Shown here: positions 1-9,991 of the stretch, piece by piece
Layout of the letters: each line of letters opens with the position of its first letter
How positions within the stretch are numbered: position 1 is the first letter of the stretch
From: Streptomyces sp. BK239
Lineage (GTDB): Bacteria; Actinomycetota; Actinomycetes; Streptomycetales; Streptomycetaceae
Assembly: GCF_004217285.1 (NCBI RefSeq)
Contig: NZ_SHKS01000007.1
Span: 186,001 to 250,000, forward strand
Reading direction: 5' to 3'
Length of the DNA: 64,000 bases
Translations under genes and position numbers: made by a program
Notes under the pieces: generated by a model
Databases searched by the model: none
Seen by the model: only the letters and a program-made list of their open reading frames with translations
What the model was told of the DNA's origin: nothing

Positions 1-348
1 ATCGCGGTGGTCTCCAACTCCCGTCACAACGCGCGCGGTTACGACGTGCGCATGGAGATCCACGGCTTCCAGGACTCCATCGCGGTGGGCCTGGAGGACA
101 AGCTGCCGCTGCGCTCGGTGGAGCCCGGGGTGACCTTCCCGGCCGGTCCGCCGCACGACTTCTTCATGGACCGCTTCACCGCCGCCTACCGCGCCGAACT
201 CACCGCCTTCACCGAGGTGGTGGCGGGCTCCCGGCCCTCACCCTGCACGATCGAGGACGCGCTGGAGGCCGGCTGGATCGCGGAGGCGTGCACGCTGTCG
301 CTGCGCGAGCACCGACCGGTGACGATCGCGGAGGTCCGCACGGCCTGA
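1..348 (+). CDS. Gfo/Idh/MocA-family oxidoreductase, C-terminal part
   Basis: The reading frame is open from base 1 and ends at a TGA at 346-348, so only the last 115 residues are in the window. The text runs from a strand ending IAVVSNSR through an EIHGF segment and a helix with FTAAYRAELTAF to a final ALEAGWIAEACTLS helix. This is the usual C-terminal alpha/beta substrate domain of sugar or inositol dehydrogenases (IolG-like). The NAD-binding domain lies upstream of the window. A sugar ABC transporter lies 2 kb away on the other strand, which fits a sugar or cyclitol role, but the substrate cannot be read from this fragment. Confidence 0.75.
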   Translation: MAVVSNSRHNARGYDVRMEIHGFQDSIAVGLEDKLPLRSVEPGVTFPAGPPHDFFMDRFTAAYRAELTAFTEVVAGSRPSPCTIEDALEAGWIAEACTLSLREHRPVTIAEVRTA

Positions 349-358
349 CCGGCGGACT

Positions 359-409
359 CGGTCGGACCACCACCCGCCCGGCCCGCCTCGACGCGCGGTG
401 GTCCGACCG
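359..409. terminator. bidirectional hairpin between convergent genes
   Basis: A 13-bp perfect stem (CGGTCGGACCACC at 359-371 paired with GGTGGTCCGACCG at 397-409) encloses a 25-nt loop. It lies exactly between the stop codons of the convergent genes ending at 348 and 413. No U-tract follows, as is usual in Streptomyces. Confidence 0.65.
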
Positions 410-412
410 GCC

Positions 413-1654
413 TCACTGCGCCGCCGGCTGGGCCGGCAGGTTGTACACGTGCTCCGGCGAGATGATCTTCGTGATGGCGTCGCCGAACAGGGTGCTGGGC
501 TCCTCGTTGTCGTGCCCGATGTCGGTGTTCAGCACCACGACGAGGGTGGTCCGGGCGGACGGCAGGTAGATCGTCAGGGACTCGTAGCCGGGCAGGGAGC
601 CGTTGTGGCCGATCCACCCCTGCACGTCGAAGATGCCCAGGCCGTATCCCGCGCCCGGGATCGGGGTCGGCGGGGTGGTCAGCCGCTGCTTCTGCAGAGC
701 CGGGCTGATCAGCCTGCCGCCGTCGGGCAGTTCACCCGTGGCCACCGTGCGGGCCCACACGCGCAGATCGTCCAGGTCTGAGATCATCGCCCCGGCCGCC
801 CAGCCCCAGGAGGGGTCCCAGTCGGTGGAGTTCTCGACCTTCCCGGTGGCCGTCTGGTTCGTGTAGCCCTGCGCGTGCGGCGAGGGGAACTCGCTGCCCG
901 TGGGGAAGAGCGAGTGCTTCAACCCGACCGGATCCAGGACGCGTTGCTGGATGTACTCGGCGAGGGGGCGTCCGCTCGCCTTCTCGACGACCAGGCCGAG
1001 CAGGATCAGGTTGGTGTTGCAGTAGTAGAACTTCTCGCCGGGCGGGAACAGCACGGGGTGCTTGAAGCTGTAGTCGAGCAGCTGCTGCGGGGTGAACGGG
1101 CGGCGCGGGTCGGAGGTCAGGGCCTTGAAAAAGTCAGGGTCCTCCGAGTAGTTGTACAGTCCGCTGCGCATGCCGGCCAGTTGCCGCAGGGTGATCTTGT
1201 CGCCGTTGGGCACGCCGGCGATGTACTCGCCGATGGTGTCGTCGAGGCCGACCCTGCCCTGGTCGACGAGTTGGAGCAGCGCGGTGACGGTGAACGTCTT
1301 GGTCTCGCTGCCGATGCGCATGTACAGGTCCGGCGTCATCTTCTGGCCGGTGTCCTTGTCCGCGACGCCGAACGACTTCACGTACTCGCCCCGGTCGGGC
1401 GTCCAGATGCCGACGCTGACGCCGGGGGTGCCCGTCTCCTTCTGGACCCGCTGCACGGCCTGGTCGATCTGTTCCTGGACGTCGGCGGTGAGCGCGCGGA
1501 CGTCTCCCCCGGTCGGCGTCGGCGAGGGCTGGGCCGCGGGGGCGGCCGAGGACGGCTCGGCGGTGACCGCTCCGCCCACGGCGGGTGCCACCAGGGCCGC
1601 CAGAGCTGCGGCCACCAGGGTTCCCCTGCGCAGTCGGACACTCGGACGCGTCAT
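413..1654 (-). CDS. secreted serine hydrolase (beta-lactamase class C / DD-peptidase fold)
   Basis: This is a 413-residue protein of the serine beta-lactamase-like superfamily, probably a D-alanyl-D-alanine carboxypeptidase or esterase acting outside the membrane. Visible motifs are the catalytic SxxK tetrad S116-E-T-K119, the YxN motif Y211-C-N213 and an HNG triad at about residue 350. Residues 1-45 form a signal peptide with an arginine-containing start and a long alanine-rich hydrophobic stretch, followed by a Pro/Ser/Thr linker. The start at 1654 was chosen because it begins this signal peptide; the frame stays open 47 codons further up without family-like sequence. Peptidase and esterase activity cannot be told apart from sequence. 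Confidence 0.85.
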   Translation of the reverse strand: MTRPSVRLRRGTLVAAALAALVAPAVGGAVTAEPSSAAPAAQPSPTPTGGDVRALTADVQEQIDQAVQRVQKETGTPGVSVGIWTPDRGEYVKSFGVADKDTGQKMTPDLYMRIGSETKTFTVTALLQLVDQGRVGLDDTIGEYIAGVPNGDKITLRQLAGMRSGLYNYSEDPDFFKALTSDPRRPFTPQQLLDYSFKHPVLFPPGEKFYYCNTNLILLGLVVEKASGRPLAEYIQQRVLDPVGLKHSLFPTGSEFPSPHAQGYTNQTATGKVENSTDWDPSWGWAAGAMISDLDDLRVWARTVATGELPDGGRLISPALQKQRLTTPPTPIPGAGYGLGIFDVQGWIGHNGSLPGYESLTIYLPSARTTLVVVLNTDIGHDNEEPSTLFGDAITKIISPEHVYNLPAQPAAQ

Positions 1655-1791
1655 GGGCTCACTCCTCCACGAGGAGACGAACGCCGCAGGCCACAGCCGC
1701 ACCAACGGGTACGGGCCGCGTGCGGCCCATCGATCCCCAGCATAGAAGCGCCCCCGGGCGGCCGCCCGTCGGCGAGGCAGCAGCCGCGCCG

Positions 1792-2352
1792 TCACCGCCG
1801 TACGTGCAGATGTCCCGGCTGCGGATAGTCGGGCGGGGCGGCCGGCAGCACGGCGTCGAGGACGTAACCCGTCTTCTCCGCGACCCGGCAGGACGCCGTG
1901 TTGTCGCTCTGGTGGAGGAGTTCGAGACGGGTCAGGCCGCCGACGGCGGTGAAGGCCCAGTCCGTCAGCGCGGCCAGCGCACGGGGGGCCACGCCGCTGC
2001 CCCGCGCGTGCGCGGCCGTCCAGTAGCCGACCTCCGCCGAGGGGCCGCCTGACGCCTTGAGCACCACGTTCCCGACCAGCGCCCCTTCCCCGCCGCCGGA
2101 TCGGGCCTCCAGCACGGCGAACGCGAAGCGTCGTCCCGAGGCCCAGCCCTCCTGTTGCGCGCGCACCCAGCGCGCCGCGCTCGCCTCGTCCCGGACGTCA
2201 CCGCTCCCCCAGCGGCGCAGCGCCGGGTCCCGGTGGACGTCGATCAGATCGGCGGCGTCCGAGGGACGCCAGGTGCGCAGGACGAGGGCGGGGGCCGTCG
2301 CGGTCGCGACGGCCCCCAGCCTGACTTCGGCGTCGAACATGCCGAGCATCAT
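1792..2352 (-). CDS. GNAT-family N-acetyltransferase
   Basis: This 186-residue protein follows the RimJ/RimL pattern: an N-terminal LVLRTWRPSDAADL strand, a central VGYWTAAHARGSGVAPRA segment that would form the acetyl-CoA pyrophosphate loop, and the ending NTASCRVAEKTGYV typical of RimJ-like enzymes. The substrate is unknown. Two ATGs are adjacent at 2352 and 2349 and a third is at 2340; no clear ribosome site separates them. The gene stands alone. Confidence 0.82.
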   Translation of the reverse strand: MMLGMFDAEVRLGAVATATAPALVLRTWRPSDAADLIDVHRDPALRRWGSGDVRDEASAARWVRAQQEGWASGRRFAFAVLEARSGGGEGALVGNVVLKASGGPSAEVGYWTAAHARGSGVAPRALAALTDWAFTAVGGLTRLELLHQSDNTASCRVAEKTGYVLDAVLPAAPPDYPQPGHLHVRR

Positions 2353-2407
2353 AAGTGAGCTGCGGCGGAGTGCATCTGACGGATGCTCAGTGAGGCAGGC
2401 GCGAATC

Positions 2408-3322
<915 letters not shown>

Positions 3323-3327
3323 GGCGG

Positions 3328-4404
3328 TCACCTCCGGGTAGCCGTGCGCTGGACCCACAGATTGATCAGGACGGCGCCGAGCAGCATCACGCCGAGGAAC
3401 GCCTTGAACCAGTCGGGGTTCCAGCCTGCGTAGACGATGCCCTGCTGGACCATGCCGAACATGAACGCGCCGAAGACCGGGCCGATCGCGGAGCCGTAGC
3501 CGCCGGTGAGCAGACAGCCGCCGATGACGGCCGCGGCGATGTAGATCAGCTCCTGGCCGACGCCCTCGCCGGACTGCACGGTGTTGAACGTGAACAGCTG
3601 GTGCATGCCGACGAACCAGGCGCCGAAGCCGACCAGCATGAACAGCGAGATCTTGGTGAAGGTCACCGGCACGCCGACGGCGCGCGCGGACTCCTTGTTG
3701 CCGCCGACGGCGAAGATCCAGTTCCCGTACCGGGTGCGCAGCAACACCCAGGTCGCCAGCGCCGCGAAGACCAGCCACCACACGATGGTGATCTTCACCT
3801 GGACGCCGCCGACGTCGAACGTCGAGGCGAAGATGCTCTTGGCCTGGCTGAAGCCGTCCATGTCGCTGATGCCGTCGGTGGCCACGTCGCCGGTGACCAG
3901 CCGGGTGACGGCGAGGTTGACGCCCTGGAGGATCAGGAAGGTGCCGAGGGTGACCAGGAAGCTCGGCAGGCCCGTCCTGACGAGCATCCAGCCGTTGAAC
4001 GCGCCGATCCCCAGGGAGACCAGCAGCGCGACGACCACACCGACCCAGACGTTCATGGTGAGCTGGTAGCTCAGCATGCTCGCGGTGAGCGCCGAGGTGA
4101 TCACGGCGACGCCGGCGGAGAGGTCGAACTCGCCGCCGATCATCAGCAGGGCCACGGGCAGCGCCATGATCCCGATGGTCGACGACTGGTACAGGATGTT
4201 CGCCATCGAGCTCGCCTCGCGCACCGGCGGCGCGGCGAAGAGGAAGAACACGTACACCGCGGCGGCGCCGAGGAAGACGCCCACCTCGGGGCGGGCCAGC
4301 AGCCTGAAGGCGAGCGGCCGCCGCGAGGTGCGGCCGTCGGTCTGTCGCGGGCCGGAGGCCGGCGGTGCGCTCACCGCCGGCTCGGCATGCCGGGCCATGC
4401 TCAT
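3328..4404 (-). CDS. CUT2-family sugar ABC transporter permease
   Basis: This 358-residue membrane protein of the BPD_transp_2 (RbsC/FrcC) family has about eight to ten hydrophobic helices. Family landmarks are the GGEFDLSAG segment near the first third and GNWIFAVGGNKESARAVGV, the cytoplasmic loop that contacts the ATPase. Its ATG (4402-4404) overlaps the TGA of the binding-protein gene (4404-4406), so translation is probably coupled. It works with the adjacent ATPase and lipoprotein to import a monosaccharide or cyclitol; the exact sugar is unknown. Confidence 0.9.
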   Translation of the reverse strand: MSMARHAEPAVSAPPASGPRQTDGRTSRRPLAFRLLARPEVGVFLGAAAVYVFFLFAAPPVREASSMANILYQSSTIGIMALPVALLMIGGEFDLSAGVAVITSALTASMLSYQLTMNVWVGVVVALLVSLGIGAFNGWMLVRTGLPSFLVTLGTFLILQGVNLAVTRLVTGDVATDGISDMDGFSQAKSIFASTFDVGGVQVKITIVWWLVFAALATWVLLRTRYGNWIFAVGGNKESARAVGVPVTFTKISLFMLVGFGAWFVGMHQLFTFNTVQSGEGVGQELIYIAAAVIGGCLLTGGYGSAIGPVFGAFMFGMVQQGIVYAGWNPDWFKAFLGVMLLGAVLINLWVQRTATRR

Positions 4405-5423
4405 CACCGGGTGCCCTTCGCGGCGTACGAGGCCACCGCCTCGACGTTCGACTTGTCGACGAAGGCCGGGCCGGTCAGCACGGGCTGCTCGCCGCCGCCC
4501 ATGTAGTTGCCGTTGTTCTTGTAGAGCCACAGCGAGTCGATCGCCAGGTAGCCCTGGAGGTAGGGCTGCTGGTCGACGGCGAACTGGATGGTGCCGTCGG
4601 AGATGGCGCTCGTCAGGTCCTTGTTGAGGTCGAAGGTGGCGATCTTCGCCTTGGAGCCGGCCTCGGACACCGACTGCACCGCCGTCAGCGCGAACGGGGC
4701 GCCGAGGGTGACGACGTAGTCGATGGCGCTGTCCTGCTTGAGCTTGGCGGTGATCGTCGACTTCACCGACGGCATGTCGGTGCCGTTGACGTAGAGGGTC
4801 TCGGTGGCGCCGGAGAAGGTCTTCTTCACGCCGTCGCAGCGCTGGGTGAGGCCGATGTTGCCCTGTTCCTGGACGACGCAGACCGCTTTCTTGGCGCCCT
4901 CCTTGTTCAGCCGGTTGCCGAGGGCCTCGCCGGCCACCGTCTCGTCCTGCCCGAAGAACTCCAGCAGGCCGAGGCTCTTCCACTCGCTGACACCGGAGTT
5001 GAGGCCGACCACGGGTATCTTCGCGGCCTTGGCCTTGGCGATGACGTCCTTGAGGGCGTCCGGCTTGGCGAGGGTGACGGCGATGCCGTCGACCTTCTGG
5101 TCGATCGCGTTCTGGACCAGGTTGGCCTGGTTGCCGGCGTTCGGGTCGTTGGAGTAGACGAGCTTGACGTTGTCCTTGGCGGCGGCGGCCTCGGCGCCCT
5201 TGCGCACGATGTCCCAGAAGGTGTCACCGGACGCCTGGTGGGTCACGAGGGCCACCGTCATCTGCGGGGTGGTCGCCTTGCCCGCGGAGGCGCCGTCCGC
5301 GCTCTCCTCGGCCTTCTTGCCGCCGGAACTGCTGGAGCAGCCTGCGAGGGTCAGGGCCACCGCCGCGGCCATGGCCACGACCGGGGCGATTCTACGGGAG
5401 CGGGCGGGAGACGAGCTGTCCAT
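4404..5423 (-). CDS. sugar ABC transporter substrate-binding lipoprotein
   Basis: This 339-residue extracellular binding protein of the ribose/fructose (periplasmic-binding type I) class has an N-terminal signal peptide ending in the lipobox LAGC with the lipidated cysteine at C29, then a Ser/Gly linker. TVALVTHQASGDTFWDIVRKG and IDGIAVTLAKPDAL-like segments mark the two Rossmann-type lobes. It is first in the binding protein-permease-ATPase operon and is preceded by a promoter region with a long inverted repeat. Confidence 0.9.
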   Translation of the reverse strand: MDSSSPARSRRIAPVVAMAAAVALTLAGCSSSSGGKKAEESADGASAGKATTPQMTVALVTHQASGDTFWDIVRKGAEAAAAKDNVKLVYSNDPNAGNQANLVQNAIDQKVDGIAVTLAKPDALKDVIAKAKAAKIPVVGLNSGVSEWKSLGLLEFFGQDETVAGEALGNRLNKEGAKKAVCVVQEQGNIGLTQRCDGVKKTFSGATETLYVNGTDMPSVKSTITAKLKQDSAIDYVVTLGAPFALTAVQSVSEAGSKAKIATFDLNKDLTSAISDGTIQFAVDQQPYLQGYLAIDSLWLYKNNGNYMGGGEQPVLTGPAFVDKSNVEAVASYAAKGTR

Positions 5424-5524
5424 CTTTCCGGCACCTCACTGTGCGACGGGGGAACGACGGCCCGGACCTGGCGGGGTCGGACTGCTGCGCTGTTGGGACG
5501 GGATCAAAGTACGTGTTCAGCCCG

Positions 5525-5600
5525 CTGTCAATGCTTTGTTAAGACATCATTTCACGCAAAGGTCCGAATGTAAGTACAAAACATTGACAGAGTGATCACT
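5525..5600 (-). promoter_or_regulatory. promoter and inverted-repeat operator of the sugar transporter operon
   Basis: Two arms face each other: 5525-5540 on the plus strand (CTGTCAATGCTTTGTT) and 5575-5590, whose reverse complement is CTGTCAATGTTTTGTA, a 14/16 match. Next to the second arm is a perfect 10-bp palindrome AGTGATCACT (5591-5600). On the minus strand the first arm contains TTGACA, a good -35 box, about 100 nt before the start codon; TTTGAT 17 nt further on is a possible -10. The AT-rich composition stands out from the surroundings. A sugar-responsive repressor (ROK, LacI or DeoR type) is a reasonable guess. Confidence 0.6.
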
Positions 5601-5688
5601 CCGCCCCCGCACCCGAGGGGCGACCTACCCCGTGCGCGGCGGCCTCACCCGCGCCAGGACCGCGCTCCCCGCCGGAGCCGGGGCCGCC

Positions 5689-6450
5689 CTACCGGGGGGC
5701 CATCCGCAGCGCGCCGTCCATCCGGATCGTCTCCCCGTTGAGGTAGTCGTGGTCGACGATCGCCAGCGCGAGCTTGGCGTACTCCTCGGGCAGGGCCAGT
5801 CGGCGCGGGAAGGGCACACCGGCCGCGAGCGAGGCGCGGAACTCCTCCGAGACGGTGGCCAGCATCGGCGTCTCCACGATGCCCGGCGCGATGGTGCACA
5901 CGCGGATGCCGTACTGGGCGAGGTCGCGGGCCGCGGGCAGGGTGAGGCCCACGACGCCTCCCTTGGAGGAGGAGTAGGCGGCCTGGCCGACCTGCCCGTC
6001 GTAGGCGGCGATGGACGCGGTGTTGACGATGACGCCGCGCTGACCGTGCTCGTCGGCCTCGGTCCCGGCGATCGCCTCGGAGGCGAGGGCGAGCACGTTG
6101 AAGGTGCCGACCAGGTTGATCTGGATGACCTTGGCGTACAGAGCCAGGTCGTGCACGCCCTTCTTGCCGAGGATGCGCGCCGACGGGCCGATCCCCGCGC
6201 AGTTGACGACCGTGCGCAGCGGGACGCCCGAGCCGGCCGCGACGGCGACGGCGGCGCGCACCTGCTCCGGGTCGGTCACGTCGGCGGGCACGTAGGTGAC
6301 GCCGTCGACCTCGGGGGCCTTGTCCACGCCGTCCTTGAGGTCGAGGGCGAAGACCCTGGCGCCGCGCCCGGCGAGCGCCGCGGCGGTGGCCGCGCCGAGG
6401 CCGGACGCACCGCCGGTGACGAGGGCGGCGGTGTTCTCGAGCTGCATCAT
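5689..6450 (-). CDS. short-chain dehydrogenase/reductase (3-hydroxyacyl-CoA dehydrogenase-like)
   Basis: This 253-residue classical SDR has the cofactor motif TGGASGLG (12-19), an NCAG stretch, and an active-site YSSSK. The sequence resembles type II 3-hydroxyacyl-CoA dehydrogenases (HSD10-like). Its ATG (6448-6450) overlaps the stop of the acyl-CoA dehydrogenase gene, so the two are one operon. Together they would perform the first and third steps of a beta-oxidation-type pathway. Confidence 0.87.
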   Translation of the reverse strand: MMQLENTAALVTGGASGLGAATAAALAGRGARVFALDLKDGVDKAPEVDGVTYVPADVTDPEQVRAAVAVAAGSGVPLRTVVNCAGIGPSARILGKKGVHDLALYAKVIQINLVGTFNVLALASEAIAGTEADEHGQRGVIVNTASIAAYDGQVGQAAYSSSKGGVVGLTLPAARDLAQYGIRVCTIAPGIVETPMLATVSEEFRASLAAGVPFPRRLALPEEYAKLALAIVDHDYLNGETIRMDGALRMAPR

Positions 6451-7628
6451 CACTCCTTGCCGAGGACGGTGAGCACACCGCCCTCGTTCCGGTCCAGCGC
6501 ACGAGAGATGATCATGCGCTGGATCTGGTTGGTTCCTTCGAAGATCTGCATGACCTTCGCCTCGCGCATGTAGCGCTCGACGGGGAAGTCGCGCGTGTAT
6601 CCGTACCCGCCGAGGACCTGCACGGCGTCGGTGGTCACCTTCATGGCGTTGTCGGTGGCCACGAGTTTGGCGACGGACGCCTCGCGGGTGAAGGACAGAC
6701 CGAGGTCCTTCAGCCGGGCGGCGGCCAGGGCGGTGGCCCGCGCCGACTCGATCGCCGCGCCCATGTCGGCGAGGACGAAGGCGAGCCCCTGGTGCTCGAT
6801 GATCGGCTTGCCGAAGGTCTCCCGCTCGCGGGCGTAGCGCACGGCGTGGTCGAGGGCGCCCTGGGCGAGGCCGGTGGCGACGGCGGCGATGCCGAGGCGT
6901 CCGCAGTCCAGCGAGGCGAGCGCGATCTTCAAGCCCTGCCCCTCCTCCCCGATCCGCCGCTCCACGGGCACACGGACGTCGTCGAGCCGCATGGTGGCGG
7001 TCGCCGACCCGGTCAGCCCCATCTTCCGCTCCGGCGGGTCGGCGCTGAGCCCCGGGGTGTCCGCCGGGACCAGGAAGCAGGAGATGCCCTGGGTGCGGTG
7101 GTCGGAGGTGCGGGCCATGACCGTGTAGAAGTCGGCGTATCCGCCGTGCGTGGTCCACGCCTTGGCGCCGTTGAGGACGTAGGAGTCCCCGTCGCGCACC
7201 GCACGCGTGCGCATGGCCGCCGGGTCGGAGCCGGCGTGCGGCTCGGACAGGCAGTACGCACCGAGGAGTTCGCCGCCGAGCATGTCCGGCAGCCACCTGC
7301 GCCGCTGCTCGTCGGTGCCGTAGCGGGCCAGCGGGAAGCAGGAGAGCGCGTGCACCGAGATGCCGACCGCGACGCTGGACCAGACCGCGGCGACCTCCTC
7401 CAGCACCTGGAGGTACACCTCGTACGGCTGCCCCGCGCCGCCGTCCTCCTCGGCGAACGGCAGCCCGAGCAGACCGCTGCGCCCGAGGGTGCGGAAGACG
7501 TCCCGGGGGAACGCGCCGTCCGCCTCCGCGTCGGCGACGCGGGGGGTGAGTTCCTTGGCGGCCAGGGTCCGCGTGAGCTGGACGAGGTCGACGGCTTCCT
7601 CGCTCGGCAGGGCGCGAGTGGCAGGCAT
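6450..7628 (-). CDS. acyl-CoA dehydrogenase
   Basis: This 392-residue FAD enzyme is of the standard length for the family. Signatures are AYCLSEPHAGSDPAAM (acyl-CoA/FAD binding), WTTHGG, and the C-terminal QIFEGTNQIQR, where the glutamate of EGT is the usual catalytic base. It oxidises acyl-CoA to enoyl-CoA in the cytoplasm. The start at 7628 gives the normal N-terminus; an upstream in-frame ATG at 7685 adds 19 atypical residues. The TetR gene 138 nt upstream on the same strand is a probable regulator. Confidence 0.9.
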   Translation of the reverse strand: MPATRALPSEEAVDLVQLTRTLAAKELTPRVADAEADGAFPRDVFRTLGRSGLLGLPFAEEDGGAGQPYEVYLQVLEEVAAVWSSVAVGISVHALSCFPLARYGTDEQRRRWLPDMLGGELLGAYCLSEPHAGSDPAAMRTRAVRDGDSYVLNGAKAWTTHGGYADFYTVMARTSDHRTQGISCFLVPADTPGLSADPPERKMGLTGSATATMRLDDVRVPVERRIGEEGQGLKIALASLDCGRLGIAAVATGLAQGALDHAVRYARERETFGKPIIEHQGLAFVLADMGAAIESARATALAAARLKDLGLSFTREASVAKLVATDNAMKVTTDAVQVLGGYGYTRDFPVERYMREAKVMQIFEGTNQIQRMIISRALDRNEGGVLTVLGKE

Positions 7629-7766
7629 GGCGACCTCCGCGGAGTAGTACTGGAAGTGATACTGGAGTGCGTACGAACGTATCATTCACAGTACGGCACG
7701 CGGGCGTGCCGAGGCCATACGTGATCGGGTCGGTATCCGGGCCGCGGGGTCCCGCCGGCTCCGCCG

Positions 7767-8342
7767 TCAGGAGGAGACGGCGTGCACGATCAGCGAGGCG
7801 AGCTGCTCGTACGCCTCCGCGTCGCTCAGCCCGGTGCGGGCCTTCAGCTCGCCCTGCTGGATCTGCCGCATGGTCGCGGCGGCGACCTCGCCGACGAACG
7901 CGGTGTGCACCTCGCGGAACGCGCCGTCCGACACGCCCTCCGCGATCAGCCGGCGCACCCGCTCCGCGGCCATCCGCGTGTTCGCCTCGTACACCTCGCG
8001 CGCGGGCGGGAAGTCCGCCACGTCGTCCAGGAAGCGGCGGGAGAGCGGGCGCAACTGCTCGGCGACGGTGGTCAGGTACACCCGCACCCGGTCGGAGGGC
8101 TCGTCGGTCTGGGCGACCCGCTTCTCGACGGCCTCGGTGGCCCCGCGGAAGTAGTGCTTGACGGCCTCCACCACCAGCCCCTGCTTGCTGCGGGCCAGTT
8201 GGTACAGCGTGGTCTTCGAGCAGCGCAGCCGCACGGCGAGGTCGTCGAGGGTGAGGTCGGAGAACCCCTCCGCCGTCAGCAGCGCGACGAGTCGTTCCAG
8301 CAGGTCTGCCTGTCGGGCGGTACGGCGGGAGGACGGCGGCAT
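7767..8342 (-). CDS. TetR-family transcriptional regulator
   Basis: This 191-residue regulator has an N-terminal helix-turn-helix LTLDDLAVRLRCSKTTLYQL and a divergent C-terminal ligand domain. It lies directly upstream of, and co-oriented with, the acyl-CoA dehydrogenase/SDR pair. That fits an acyl-CoA-responsive repressor, although the ligand is not shown by the sequence. Confidence 0.85.
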   Translation of the reverse strand: MPPSSRRTARQADLLERLVALLTAEGFSDLTLDDLAVRLRCSKTTLYQLARSKQGLVVEAVKHYFRGATEAVEKRVAQTDEPSDRVRVYLTTVAEQLRPLSRRFLDDVADFPPAREVYEANTRMAAERVRRLIAEGVSDGAFREVHTAFVGEVAAATMRQIQQGELKARTGLSDAEAYEQLASLIVHAVSS

Positions 8343-8383
8343 GATCCCAGCCTATCCGCGCGCGCCCCGCCCCAGAACACGCC

Positions 8384-8417
8384 GAAGCCGCCCTCCCGTG
8401 AACGGGAAAGCGGCTTC
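8384..8417 (-). terminator. hairpin downstream of tRNA-Pro
   Basis: GAAGCCGC (8384-8391) pairs with GCGGCTTC (8410-8417), with an additional inner CCCGT/ACGGG pairing. It lies 19 nt past the 3' end of the minus-strand tRNA gene and is probably its terminator. Confidence 0.6.
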
Positions 8418-8435
8418 CGACCGCGATGTCGCCGG

Positions 8436-8509
<74 letters not shown>

Positions 8510-8607
8510 GTGCGCTTCCCGCGGAGCTCCGCGTGATCGCGCGAAGAGCACTTTACCCCACGCCGGGCGGTGCTCCGAAGACGGCGTGGGCGCGGGACAA
8601 TCGCCGT

Positions 8608-9147
8608 ATGGACAGCGATCACCGAACGGGCGGCGCGGGAGACGGGAGCGGCGGCCGGAGCGCCGGGACGCGGGACCGGGACGAGGAGGGGCGGGCGCGC
8701 AACGCCAGGCCCCGGGACGGCCTGGGCAGGCCCCTTCCGTACGGCGCGACGGGCGTGGCCCGCCAGCCCGAGGGGGTCGTGCGCACGCCGAAGGAGTCGG
8801 TCGCCGAGGCGCAGGCCCTGCTCGACGAGGGCAAGCCGTTCCACGCGCACGAGGTGTTCGAGGACGCCTGGAAGTCGGGCCCCGAGGCCGAACGCGCCCT
8901 GTGGCGGGGACTCGCCCAGCTCGCGGTGGGGCTGACGCACGCCGCCCGGGGCAACGTGACCGGCGGGGCCCGGCTGCTGCGGCGCGGCGCGGGGGCCGTC
9001 CAGGAGTGGGCGGCGGACGACGGGCACGCGCGCCCGTACGGCATGGATCTCGACGACCTGGCCCACTGGGCGCGCGAGCTGGCCCAGGACGTGGAGCGGA
9101 CGGGCACGGCGGTCGACGCGCGCGAGTCGGCGCCCCGGCTGCGCTGA
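8608..9147 (+). CDS. DUF309 domain protein
   Basis: This 179-residue protein carries the DUF309 signature HAHEVFEDAWK at about residues 88-98 followed by ERALWRGLAQLAVGLTHAARGN. The domain is a small helical bundle of unknown function common in actinomycetes. The first 55 residues are a low-complexity, charged, Gly/Arg-rich stretch probably without structure. The ATG at 8608 begins the only complete version; there is no clear neighbour relationship. Confidence 0.75.
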   Translation: MDSDHRTGGAGDGSGGRSAGTRDRDEEGRARNARPRDGLGRPLPYGATGVARQPEGVVRTPKESVAEAQALLDEGKPFHAHEVFEDAWKSGPEAERALWRGLAQLAVGLTHAARGNVTGGARLLRRGAGAVQEWAADDGHARPYGMDLDDLAHWARELAQDVERTGTAVDARESAPRLR

Positions 9148-9214
9148 ACCCCCGCGACCGCGGAGGACCCGGGCGTCGAGGCCGGTGTCAGTGGCGTGCG
9201 GCAGACTCGAAGAC

Positions 9215-9991
9215 GTGCGAAGGATCCACGTCATCGGCATCGGCGCGGGCGACCCCGACCAGCTGACCCTTCAGGCGGTCAAGGCCCTGCGCGACTCCGG
9301 CGTGTTCTTCGTGCTGGACAAGGGCGATGCGACGAGCGACCTGACGCGGCTGCGCCGGGAGATGCTGCGCACGCATCTGCCGGAGGGTTCCTACCGGGTG
9401 GTCGAGGCGCGCGACCCCGAGCGGGACCGCCGCGCGGACGGCGCCGCCTACGCCCCGGCCGTCGGCGACTGGCGGGACGCCCGCGCCGCCCTCTGCGAGC
9501 GGCTGATCGGCGAGGAGCTGGGCGCGGACGAGACCGGCGCGTTCCTGGTCTGGGGCGACCCCGCGCTGTACGACGGCACCCTGGGCGTCCTGGAGGAGGT
9601 GCTCGCGCGGGGAAGGGTGGCGTTCGAGTACGACGTGGTGCCGGGGATCAGCAGCGTCTCGGCGCTCGCGGCACGGCACCGCACGGGGCTGAGCCGGGTG
9701 GCGCGGCCGGTGCAGATCACCACCGGGCGGCGGCTCGCCGAGGGCTTCCCCGAGGGGGTGGACGACGTGGTGGTGATGCTCGACGCCCACCAGGCCTTCC
9801 GGGCGTACGCCGGCCAGGACGTCGACATCTACTGGGGCGCCTACGTCGGCACCCCGGACGAGATCCTCGTGTCCGGGCCGGTGGCCGAGGCCGGCCCGCG
9901 CATCGAGCGGTTGCGGGCCGAGGCGCGCGCCCGCAAGGGCTGGATCATGGACACGTACCTGCTGCGCCGCCGCCCGGCGGACGGTCGCTGA
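9215..9991 (+). CDS. cobF: precorrin-6A synthase (deacetylating), CobF
   Basis: This SAM-dependent tetrapyrrole methylase (258 residues from this start) begins with IHVIGIGAGDPDQLT, the N-terminal glycine loop of the family. It has FLVWGDPALYDG in the middle and YDVVPGISSVSALAARH before the second subdomain. The length and the RPVQITTGRRLAEG region match CobF, which methylates C-1 of precorrin-5 and removes acetate in aerobic cobalamin synthesis. No other cob genes are nearby, and an isolated cobF is common in Streptomyces. The GTG at 9215 sits next to the family's usual start; a GTG at 9185 is also in frame. Confidence 0.85.
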   Translation: MRRIHVIGIGAGDPDQLTLQAVKALRDSGVFFVLDKGDATSDLTRLRREMLRTHLPEGSYRVVEARDPERDRRADGAAYAPAVGDWRDARAALCERLIGEELGADETGAFLVWGDPALYDGTLGVLEEVLARGRVAFEYDVVPGISSVSALAARHRTGLSRVARPVQITTGRRLAEGFPEGVDDVVVMLDAHQAFRAYAGQDVDIYWGAYVGTPDEILVSGPVAEAGPRIERLRAEARARKGWIMDTYLLRRRPADGR

